Shown here piece by piece: positions 1 to 7,126 of a DNA stretch of 13,963 bases. The translations under genes and the position numbers were made by a program. This DNA comes from Desulfobacula sp. (GTDB lineage Bacteria; Desulfobacterota; Desulfobacteria; Desulfobacterales; Desulfobacteraceae). The stretch covers positions 1-13,963 of the forward strand of contig JAQICW010000136.1 in assembly GCA_027858355.1 (NCBI GenBank). The letters are read 5' to 3'. Each line of letters begins with the position of its first letter. Within the stretch, counting starts at the first letter, position 1. Below the pieces are notes generated by a model. That model had not been told where the DNA came from and ran no database searches. It saw only the letters and a program-made list of their open reading frames with translations.

Positions 1-1
1 G

Positions 2-169
2 TGGGACTTTCTTGACCTCTGATGCCTGAGCAAACGCTGCATAGAAGAAGGTGAACTTTCTTCACCTGATCACCCACTGGGTAACAATATCGAATTTCTA
101 AGGCCCTATGCCTTATCCCGTCGATCTGGATTTAGCTCGGCGCGAGCATTATTCTTGTTAGAATTTTAA
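2..169 (+). pseudogene. Degraded C-terminal remnant of an IS66-family-like transposase
   Basis: One plus-strand frame reads from the window edge through a TGA at 20-22 and then stays open to a TAA at 167-169. The readable part contains W-D-F-L before the stop, then EEGEL, and then NNIEFLRPYALSRR followed by SSARALFLL. IS66-type transposases end with a W-x-x-L segment, a (D/E)G-x-(L/I) step, an IDNN-x-x-E-x-x-(I/L)RP-x-A-(L/I)-GRK block and a GA-x-A-x-x-Y-S-L-I-E-T tail. The order and spacing of these elements match, with a stop and small deletions. The start lies outside the window. No terminal inverted repeat or partner ORF is visible. A chance open frame of this length is possible, but the NN-x-E-x-x-RP-x-AL-x-R match makes a transposase relic more likely. 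It faces the 3' end of the receiver-HD gene. Confidence 0.5.
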
Positions 170-210
170 AAATAGTAAAATAAGGTGAGATTATAATATG
201 AATAGAAAAT

Positions 211-1881
211 TCATTTTTTTACTGGAATTGAAAATGTTTCAATCTGTTTTACACCCATTTTAAATGAGATATTAAATTTTGGCATAATAGTCTCCTTACA
301 ATTTAGGCACAAAACTTTTCTGAGAGGATTAATTACCTGCTTTTGTAGTATTTCCTGTAACTTGTTAAAAGAATTGATAAATGATGGTTTATGTGTCGCA
401 ATGGTTGAATGTGGGTTGTACTTTATTTCGATATCTATTTCAGGGCCTAAATTTTCCCTTTCAAGGATAAAAAATTTTGTAATTTGAACATTTTCAATAT
501 AGTCACCTTCTATTGAACTATATACTATTTTCTCTCTATCCCAAGCCTGGATTGCATCACAAAAAATCAGCATTGCCAATATGGGATAAATTGACATATC
601 AACCATAGGGAAATTATCTTTTATAAATAGATTGTGTAATGCTGTTGCTTGGGAGGCAATTTTGAGAGGTGAAAATTCGTAATCAGAGCCAAGTGTTTTA
701 ATAGATTCTTTTAAGCAAATTGAGTTAATAAAAATGGCAGACCCAACTCCATGGTCAAGATTCGTTGCTTCGTCCTTTATAAGGTTGGTGAAATCCGGTG
801 GGCTAACTAATTCATTAAAAGTAGCCACTAAATCATCCAAGAATTTATCTTGAAAGTTTATTTTCGGTGATGAATACAACGAAGAAGAAATGTCTAAACC
901 AAGAACGCTCTTATAAAATTTGTCAGATATTGATTCAAAATATTGTAGAGGAATCCCCACATCATGTAAAAGAGATGCTGCGAACCAAGCCGAATTAATT
1001 TCATTATAAAATTCTTTCTCAGCTTCTTCTTTTGGTATATCATTTGCAATTTTTAATTTTATACCTTGAGAAAAAATATTCTTATTCCCTTTTAAAATTT
1101 TTAGCCAATCAATTCCAGATAGGTTAAAAAGATAGTATCCGATTAAAAATGTGTGGATACAGTGAAACAAGTGTGGTCTGTAAGAGTGAACTATGGCACT
1201 TATTGGAGCGTCCGTTTGGGCTAAGGTTGCAAGGCCATTTCTAAATGAGTCAGAGAAGCCTAATTGTGTGGCTATTGGAGTTAGACTACTAATCAAGAAA
1301 TTAATTTGATCATTACGGCTTAGAATATTAAAAAATGTCTCATAAGTATCCAATAAATTTAAAATATCTTTGTGAAACGGAGGGGATATGCCTAAGGAAA
1401 TCTTTTTTTTGATGTTATCCCTAATCGCTCGACAAATAATAGCGTTTGGACTTTCTTTTTCAATTAGTGTTTTTAATTTCTTAATCCTAAAAATAGCGAA
1501 TTGATCATCTACTTTCTTTTTATCCCAAAAATCCCATATTCTAGTTTGGTAAGGGGATAGCTTGTTTAAATCATCTCGTGATGTAAATACTATTATAGGG
1601 GATGGAGGATAGACGGATTCGGTTTTTTTCAGTAATTCATCTAAACAAAAATAATTTCCGCGAGTTAGTTTCTCTTGTTCTTCAGTATTTTTATAAATGT
1701 ATAGGTCGGCAATAATTAGATCGTACCGTTTGTCATTTAACCACGAATCAGCTTGTTCCCATTGAGTCACATAGTTAATATTAAATTTGTTTTTAATAAA
1801 AAAGTCTTGGTCAAAAATTTTACTTAAAAAATCGACATAGGCTTTTTCATCCTCTATAACAAGAATATTAAAGTCAATCAT
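211..1881 (-). CDS. Response-regulator receiver fused to an HD-type phosphohydrolase-like domain
   Basis: A 556-residue protein. Residues about 4-125 look like a CheY-like receiver: ILVIEDE supplies the acidic pair E10/D11, D59 in DLIIADLY is the likely phosphoacceptor, T100 follows the hydrophobic strand PIIVF, and K121/K122 lie in the next motif. Residues about 225-460 look like an all-helical HD domain: histidines in HLFHCIHT (237-243), the signature H306-D307 in LLHDVG, a later DHG (about 378-380) and a downstream D in FCDAIQAWDRE. HD proteins are metal-dependent phosphohydrolases acting on nucleotides or cyclic dinucleotides, but no substrate can be read here. The spacing departs from HD-GYP, and no GYP motif follows. 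No DNA-binding output domain is seen, so output is probably enzymatic. It lies 26 bases downstream of the giant ATPase/PRTase gene, probably in the same transcript. The start ATG has AGGAG seven bases upstream. The substrate and the phosphorylation partner are inference. Confidence 0.8.
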   Translation of the reverse strand: MIDFNILVIEDEKAYVDFLSKIFDQDFFIKNKFNINYVTQWEQADSWLNDKRYDLIIADLYIYKNTEEQEKLTRGNYFCLDELLKKTESVYPPSPIIVFTSRDDLNKLSPYQTRIWDFWDKKKVDDQFAIFRIKKLKTLIEKESPNAIICRAIRDNIKKKISLGISPPFHKDILNLLDTYETFFNILSRNDQINFLISSLTPIATQLGFSDSFRNGLATLAQTDAPISAIVHSYRPHLFHCIHTFLIGYYLFNLSGIDWLKILKGNKNIFSQGIKLKIANDIPKEEAEKEFYNEINSAWFAASLLHDVGIPLQYFESISDKFYKSVLGLDISSSLYSSPKINFQDKFLDDLVATFNELVSPPDFTNLIKDEATNLDHGVGSAIFINSICLKESIKTLGSDYEFSPLKIASQATALHNLFIKDNFPMVDMSIYPILAMLIFCDAIQAWDREKIVYSSIEGDYIENVQITKFFILERENLGPEIDIEIKYNPHSTIATHKPSFINSFNKLQEILQKQVINPLRKVLCLNCKETIMPKFNISFKMGVKQIETFSIPVKK

Positions 1882-1888
1882 CTATCAT

Positions 1889-1893
1889 CTCCT
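1889..1893 (-). promoter_or_regulatory. Ribosome binding site of the receiver-HD gene
   Basis: The minus strand reads AGGAG, then seven bases, then the ATG at 1881-1879. It sits in the 26-base gap after the upstream stop codon, so the second gene has its own good initiation site while probably sharing the transcript. Confidence 0.7.
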
Positions 1894-1907
1894 AATTAAT
1901 ACATACT

Positions 1908-4900
1908 TTATGAACAACCTCTGGTGAATGCACCCCTTAGTTCAAATTTATAGATTTTATTCTCGTATCTTAAATTGATTTTGTTTAATTTTGATTTGAA
2001 ACCGAATTCTTTTAGAGCCCATTTCTCAAACCTCAATCCGTGACCATCAGTTATAAGTTTTCTTTTTGCATCATAGTGAGAAAGATCATTAACTTTTATA
2101 TTAAACCTAACTAAATCATGATCATTAGCATCATTAGCATTTATGTCTAAAAGTATATAACTGTTGCTATTTTCCTTTTGTTTAAGAAAATCAATGCTGT
2201 GATTTTTGAAAAAATTGTATACTTCAATTCTAAAACCAAAAACTGTGATAAATCTTTCTTTGTCTTCCAAATCAGGAAAATTATTGATGATTATTCTATC
2301 GCTAAGACCAAATCGCTTTGATTCCAGAATTATTTCCTCAATTATATCCCAAATTTTAATGTTATAATTATGGATTTCTTTATAGATCTCTGATTGTCCA
2401 TTATAGAGAATTTCTTCAATAGTGTCGATAAAGATATTTATTTCGTCCCAACTTGATTCGATATCCTCAATTTTTTCTCCTGGATCTAACGCTTTTATTT
2501 TTTGAATGATCTCTCTAAAAGAATCGTCAGCCATTTGTAATTCAGTCAGAATATTTTTTGACGTATTGGAAGAGAATTCAAGAACTCTTTTAATCGAGGC
2601 TAATAAAAATGAGCTATTCCGCTCAAGGAAACCTACGGAATTTTTTAGTTTGATTACATTTTCCGATGAAATGCCTGAAATAGGTTCTTTGAATTTTTTC
2701 AGATGAGTTGAAATTCGATTTGCATGGGAGGAGTATCTATCATTAATAGGTGACCCAAGCATTTCAATACTGGATAGTTTTAAACAATGCAAGAAGGAAG
2801 GGCCTTGAGGATTAAGAAATTTAATTGTTGTATCTAATATCATTTTTAGCGAACCTTGAAAATCCCCCCTAATATTAGGCTCCTTGGGGATTGCTTTTTT
2901 AAATGAAGAAATGATTGTTTTATACACTTCTTCTTTTGTTCTAAATGAAGAAGTGAAACAGAGAATAAATAATCTAATCGAAAGAAAATAATTTTCTCTA
3001 TTACATAAATTAGTTTCGTTTGGTTCTCTTTGACAGTTTTTTAGATTTTCCTTGAAACAAATTACAAATAGATTCATAATTTTCCTAAAAACATCAGTCT
3101 TGAGCTTACCATCAAGGTAGCTTCGACTGTAAAGAACTAATAAGTCTGGCACAATATATACATTTTCATAGAATTCTTCTGAAATTATGTCATAAAAATA
3201 ATTATCGCCTTTTATAGATTCAACATGGCTCCAATTATTTGCAAACCATTGCCAAACAAACAATGAGAATACGTGAATTGATTTATCTTCTAATGACTTA
3301 ATTTCTTGGGCTGTGCTTATAAACTTTGAATAGGAATCTAATAGATCTGTTGCTGGGCAACCTCTTTCCGCTTTTTCAATAAATAATAGAACAGATGATT
3401 CAGCGCTTTTTGAATCAATATTATCAATGCTATAAATTAGTTTATCAGGATACTTGTAGTTTGGTAAATTTTCAAAACTTGGAGAATCAACCATTAAAGC
3501 ACGATAATATTTTTTTTGTTCTTTAAACCAAATTTTCATTGTAGTATCAGTTATATTAATTGCATTCCGTTCTATTTTATCTAAATATTTTTTATGATCG
3601 CATAAATGGCATGACTGAGAGCTATGAAGAGGAACATTATATTCTATAAAACATCTAAAACTGAAACGAAAATTCATCCAGTTATTGAATAAATGAAACA
3701 AAGTGGATTTTGAACGTCCCATACGATTGATAAAGGCGTAATACTCCATTATTTTGGTACTTGCTTCATATTTTTTTCTAATATTGGGTTCAAATTCATT
3801 CAGACAGTTATTGATACTTAAATAGACACTTCTTAAAATTGATTCAGCAGCTCTACCAGTGGCAGCCGAATCATCAACAATTAATATATTTATTGGTTGC
3901 TTTAGGTTGGTATATTTCTTTTCGTTTACCATTTCTTGAAAGAGTGTACGAAGTTTATCTGCTGGTAAATAATAGGATCTCGGTCCTAAATCTCTAGCTA
4001 AAATTAATGGGATAGCTTCTGTTTTTACCTGAATTGAGTTAAATTCGAACACAATTTTCTGAATGAGATATCTAATATGCGAGTGGATTGGGTAAACAAT
4101 TAACACAAAATCTCTAATGTCCGATTGGTTAACGATGTCTTGAGAAATTGTTTCAGCTGTTTGGGGTGTTTCAAAATAATGACGCATCCTAGTGACGAGA
4201 TTAAAATGGTGATTCTCAAAGAGAAAATGACCCAATCTTAGTCCATCATGTTCTTCTAAAAAATCAATAGTTTCTTTCTGGTTTAGCGTACTTAACTTCC
4301 CTATTCCTGGTAAATATTTTTGGCCAGATTTAAAAAGAGCTTCTAACGAAAAAGGATGCAATGAATAAGGTTCAATCCAAAATCTATTTGAATCGTCTAT
4401 TTTTGACAAATCCTTCATTTTCACTTCTTCAACAGGTTCCATTTTAACGAGACTGATTGTAGGGATATTCTTTGCTTTTTGTTTGCCTTCTCCAAAATCT
4501 CTTAATTTTGTTTCACCAACTTCGAATTTCGATGATAACTGGTGATGGGATATTTCAAATAAGCAAGCAACCGCTAACAAATTTTTATTATTTAATTGCA
4601 AGTAGGATATTATTTTTGCGACAGATTTTCCCGAACTCAAGATATCTTGAATTAGAACAATTGAACTCGATTCTTCAATTGACTCTATTACTATTTCAAT
4701 TTTTGATTCATCAAAATAATGCCCAAGATCTGCAATTATTGGTTTCGGATCAAAATATTTTCTTAAGGAACTTGCAAGAATCAATGATGGAGCACTTGTA
4801 CAAAGAAAAAGTGTAGGTTTTTCTTTTCCATTTAAGGCATTTTGAATCATTCTATATAAAATTTCGGATATTTCATGCCGAAACCGCTCATCCTGAAGAA

Positions 4901-6827
4901 GTCTAGAGCATTCAAGAAAATTATAAGTATATTTTTTTTGATTAGGTAATAAGAAAGCCTTCTTTTTCCCATCACCACGAAAAGATTTGGATTTGTCAAT
5001 AAATTCAGATATTTTTTTGTTTAAAGTGGTTCGATGAAAATAGAAAAATAATTGGTCATTATATATACACTCCCAAACAGTATTCCCTCCAACTTCTTTA
5101 GGTTCAAAATATTGATTAACTGCGACTTTTAAAATGCTATAGAGGGTTTCAGGGTCAGGTTGAGACGAGTTTTGGGAGGAAAATAATTTAATTTCTGACA
5201 TAACATTTTCAATTGATCTTGGTTCAATAATTAGGCTGTTTAAAGCTATATCGATGGATTTGTCTGGGCTTCCAATCCAATGCAATTCACCGCTAGTGGT
5301 TAATGCCGGAATCACTCTATGAAAATCAATAAGCGATTTTAAAAAAATATTTTTTGATTTAATTACACTATCAAAAGTTCTTTCTAAAATCTCATTTGCA
5401 AAACTTTGATCAACTTCAACGAAAATACAGCTTCTTTTTCTTAAAACGTTTCCTAGTTTCGATACAAATACAGCAAAATACTCCGACCTCCAATGGCTGG
5501 TTCTATAAAAATCAAAAACGATAGGTCTTGTTACTTTTTTAGATAAGATATCATTTGTTAAGTTTTTAATTTTGTTTATAAAAGTCATTGGAGAAGAAAA
5601 ATCTCTTATCTGAAATTCATCATTCATTAAATAATAGCCAGGCTTTTCTTTAAAATTTGGATGTCGCTTTTCTTGCCTTGTTTGTTTGATCGAAAAATTG
5701 TAGTTTTCGGGGAATTGGAGAGGGCAAAGAATTTGAAAGAATGTGCCATAATCACAATTTACAAAATTTGAGTTCGATTTATAACCAATCCCGTCTTCAT
5801 TTAAATAAAGAGCTTTTTTATCAAGCCTATATTGAACATGACAATTGCCTGTGTATAATTCTAAAATTCCATTATAAGAGTTAGTCAGACCTATTATTCG
5901 CGATAAAGCATGTGAATCTGAAGCCCAAGAGCTGCTACCCAAATTTGAACTACCCAATTCATCAAAGGCATATTCAATAACCTTTGTACTATATTCATGG
6001 AAATCATGATGATTTTGAGGAAATGGGTAGTCTTCGTTTTTATCATTTTTGTATCTTGCTTTAAAAGAGTTTTCTAACGTTCTGAAGATACCTACACCAG
6101 GGTCACAAACACATATTTCAACAAACCCTGTTTTAGCGTATCTTTGTAGAAAATCTTTTTTTTCAACACCATAACAATGGTTTAACCAGTCAATATTATT
6201 TTTAACATCATCTATCTGCATCACCCTCATAGAAATCGCACCAAAACATTTGTTCTCATCTGTTGCAAAATCTAAAAGGTTGGCATGATCGACTATATTT
6301 CTTGTAAGTTCAGCTGATATGATTCGAGAGAATTTTCCATTTCTAAAAAAATCTGCTTGTCGCAGAGTTGGCTCCAAATTATCAGCCCATTTCGATATCA
6401 TTAGTGGGTCTAAGAATTTTTCGATATCTTTTTGGAAGAATATCGGAATGGAATGAAAAATACGGCTGCCAAATTTTTTCTTTTGTGTGGATAATTTAGT
6501 GATGAATCTAACAGAACCGGAAGACCTGCTTTTAGATAATAAAGTTTCAAAACCATAAAAGCGTAAGAAGCCGGAAGCAATTTCATTATCTGGTGGTTCG
6601 ATTTCAACAGTGATCATTGAAGATACAATTCTACTAATTACTGTGCATAAGGAAATTGTACCAAAAAGCGTGCAAAAATTTATGTGCTTCAAGCTGATTT
6701 TTAAAACTCTACCTCTCCTAAATAAATCGGCTTCATCAATCAACACTTTTAGTTTGTCAAAAGTTGCTAAATTTAAGCTCTCTTTTATATTTAGAATTTT
6801 ACTGGAAGGTTCCCACAATACGGCCAT
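1908..6827 (-). CDS. Giant GHKL ATPase / tandem phosphoribosyltransferase-like protein, first gene of a two-gene operon
   Basis: A 1639-residue protein (numbering from ATG 6827). Residues about 1-100 have an alternating strand/helix pattern resembling a STAS-like domain. Residues about 130-370 are a GHKL (Hsp90/histidine-kinase type) ATPase domain: N-box ELTRNIVDHA (173-182), G1-like DPGVGI (242-247) and a closing GTFFQILCPL strand. Two phosphoribosyltransferase-like domains follow, with PRPP-loop-like motifs IVLIQDILSSGKS (about 723-735, first acidic residue replaced by Q) and ILIVDDSAATGRA (about 981-993, canonical). A CxxC (CHLC) is at about 1073-1076. The rest is mostly helical, and about 1500-1639 ends in a second, degenerate GHKL-like region (YNFFKNHSIDF, then DGHGLRFEKWALKEFG). 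No signal peptide or clear membrane segment is seen, so it is probably cytoplasmic. Because a receiver protein follows, it may act as an unusual kinase or ligand sensor; no canonical phosphoacceptor histidine motif is evident. I do not recognise a named family. An in-frame TTG at 6839 is an alternative start. Confidence 0.8.
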   Translation of the reverse strand: MAVLWEPSSKILNIKESLNLATFDKLKVLIDEADLFRRGRVLKISLKHINFCTLFGTISLCTVISRIVSSMITVEIEPPDNEIASGFLRFYGFETLLSKSRSSGSVRFITKLSTQKKKFGSRIFHSIPIFFQKDIEKFLDPLMISKWADNLEPTLRQADFFRNGKFSRIISAELTRNIVDHANLLDFATDENKCFGAISMRVMQIDDVKNNIDWLNHCYGVEKKDFLQRYAKTGFVEICVCDPGVGIFRTLENSFKARYKNDKNEDYPFPQNHHDFHEYSTKVIEYAFDELGSSNLGSSSWASDSHALSRIIGLTNSYNGILELYTGNCHVQYRLDKKALYLNEDGIGYKSNSNFVNCDYGTFFQILCPLQFPENYNFSIKQTRQEKRHPNFKEKPGYYLMNDEFQIRDFSSPMTFINKIKNLTNDILSKKVTRPIVFDFYRTSHWRSEYFAVFVSKLGNVLRKRSCIFVEVDQSFANEILERTFDSVIKSKNIFLKSLIDFHRVIPALTTSGELHWIGSPDKSIDIALNSLIIEPRSIENVMSEIKLFSSQNSSQPDPETLYSILKVAVNQYFEPKEVGGNTVWECIYNDQLFFYFHRTTLNKKISEFIDKSKSFRGDGKKKAFLLPNQKKYTYNFLECSRLLQDERFRHEISEILYRMIQNALNGKEKPTLFLCTSAPSLILASSLRKYFDPKPIIADLGHYFDESKIEIVIESIEESSSIVLIQDILSSGKSVAKIISYLQLNNKNLLAVACLFEISHHQLSSKFEVGETKLRDFGEGKQKAKNIPTISLVKMEPVEEVKMKDLSKIDDSNRFWIEPYSLHPFSLEALFKSGQKYLPGIGKLSTLNQKETIDFLEEHDGLRLGHFLFENHHFNLVTRMRHYFETPQTAETISQDIVNQSDIRDFVLIVYPIHSHIRYLIQKIVFEFNSIQVKTEAIPLILARDLGPRSYYLPADKLRTLFQEMVNEKKYTNLKQPINILIVDDSAATGRAAESILRSVYLSINNCLNEFEPNIRKKYEASTKIMEYYAFINRMGRSKSTLFHLFNNWMNFRFSFRCFIEYNVPLHSSQSCHLCDHKKYLDKIERNAINITDTTMKIWFKEQKKYYRALMVDSPSFENLPNYKYPDKLIYSIDNIDSKSAESSVLLFIEKAERGCPATDLLDSYSKFISTAQEIKSLEDKSIHVFSLFVWQWFANNWSHVESIKGDNYFYDIISEEFYENVYIVPDLLVLYSRSYLDGKLKTDVFRKIMNLFVICFKENLKNCQREPNETNLCNRENYFLSIRLFILCFTSSFRTKEEVYKTIISSFKKAIPKEPNIRGDFQGSLKMILDTTIKFLNPQGPSFLHCLKLSSIEMLGSPINDRYSSHANRISTHLKKFKEPISGISSENVIKLKNSVGFLERNSSFLLASIKRVLEFSSNTSKNILTELQMADDSFREIIQKIKALDPGEKIEDIESSWDEINIFIDTIEEILYNGQSEIYKEIHNYNIKIWDIIEEIILESKRFGLSDRIIINNFPDLEDKERFITVFGFRIEVYNFFKNHSIDFLKQKENSNSYILLDINANDANDHDLVRFNIKVNDLSHYDAKRKLITDGHGLRFEKWALKEFGFKSKLNKINLRYENKIYKFELRGAFTRGCS

Positions 6828-6833
6828 CATATT

Positions 6834-6837
6834 CTCC
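6834..6837 (-). promoter_or_regulatory. Ribosome binding site that decides the start of the giant ATPase/PRTase gene
   Basis: The minus strand reads TTGGAGAATATGATGGCC. GGAG overlaps the in-frame TTG, so initiating at that TTG would bury the binding site in the coding sequence. GGAG is three bases from the first ATG and six from the second, so the second ATG (6827) is preferred, with 6830 as a close alternative. Confidence 0.6.
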
Positions 6838-6889
6838 AATTTTCAATATTAACTATAGATGTATAGGAAAGAAATTTTGTACAATTCCA

Positions 6890-6895
6890 ATTATA
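6890..6895 (-). promoter_or_regulatory. Possible -10 element for the left operon
   Basis: A perfect TATAAT lies on the minus strand about 60 bases before the ATG at 6827, in a very AT-rich stretch. No good TTGACA-like -35 box stands 16-18 bases upstream, and a second TATAAT occurs at 6944-6949. Because the region is so AT-rich, such matches are expected by chance. The position after the right operon and before the left one still makes a promoter here sensible. Confidence 0.3.
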
Positions 6896-6962
6896 TAAAT
6901 AAAAAATTCATTTATGGTGATTGATCTTTTTTGGGTATGGTTGATTATAAAAAAAATCTCAG

Positions 6963-7039
6963 TACGAAGCGTCTTCATCAAAAAAAAGTAACAGTAAGAG
7001 GCACCTAAAAAGCCAAAATTTTTTCCATAAGGCTTCGTA
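6963..7039. repeat. Intergenic 8-bp inverted repeat enclosing smaller hairpins
   Basis: TACGAAGC at 6963-6970 and its exact complement GCTTCGTA at 7032-7039 are separated by 61 bases. On the minus strand the right arm is followed by CTGAGA and a run of seven T (6956-6950). The pair could close a larger structure at the end of the transcript of the right operon. The 300-base gap holds this, two smaller hairpins and no convincing gene. Confidence 0.4.
7007..7035 (-). terminator. Candidate Rho-independent terminator after the short Argonaute gene
   Basis: On the minus strand AAGCC (7035-7031) pairs with GGCTT (7014-7010), and five T run from 7011 to 7007. The loop of 16 bases contains the self-complementary AAAATTTT. 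The stem is short, so efficiency is uncertain. It lies about 90 bases past the Argonaute stop codon, where a terminator for the right operon is expected. Confidence 0.35.
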
Positions 7040-7046
7040 ACACCCC

Positions 7047-7072
7047 AAATAAGCGGTTTATCCGCTTCATTT
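7047..7072 (-). terminator. Second candidate terminator hairpin after the short Argonaute gene
   Basis: AAGCGG (7051-7056) and CCGCTT (7062-7067) form a perfect six-pair stem with a five-base loop. AAAT (7047-7050) and ATTT (7069-7072) extend it across a single bulged base. On the minus strand the stem is preceded by A-rich and followed by only a weakly T-rich sequence (TTATTTGGGG). It is the stronger stem of the two but has the poorer T-tract. Confidence 0.35.
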
Positions 7073-7126
7073 TGCTTGTTGAAATTAAATATCGTATCCT
7101 CTGAATTCTGAAATTATAGCAGCAAG

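Noticed and set aside
49..67. Inverted repeat AGGTGAA/TTCACCT with a five-base loop
   Set aside because: It lies inside the transposase remnant and has no T-run on either strand, so it is not called a terminator or operator.
135..147. GC-rich hairpin GCTCG-GCG-CGAGC
   Set aside because: Only five pairs, with weak T content after it; not convincing as a terminator for either converging unit.
4472..4816. A 114-codon plus-strand frame inside the giant ATPase/PRTase gene
   Set aside because: It is antisense to the first PRTase-like domain, low-complexity and leucine/phenylalanine-rich as expected for an antisense shadow.
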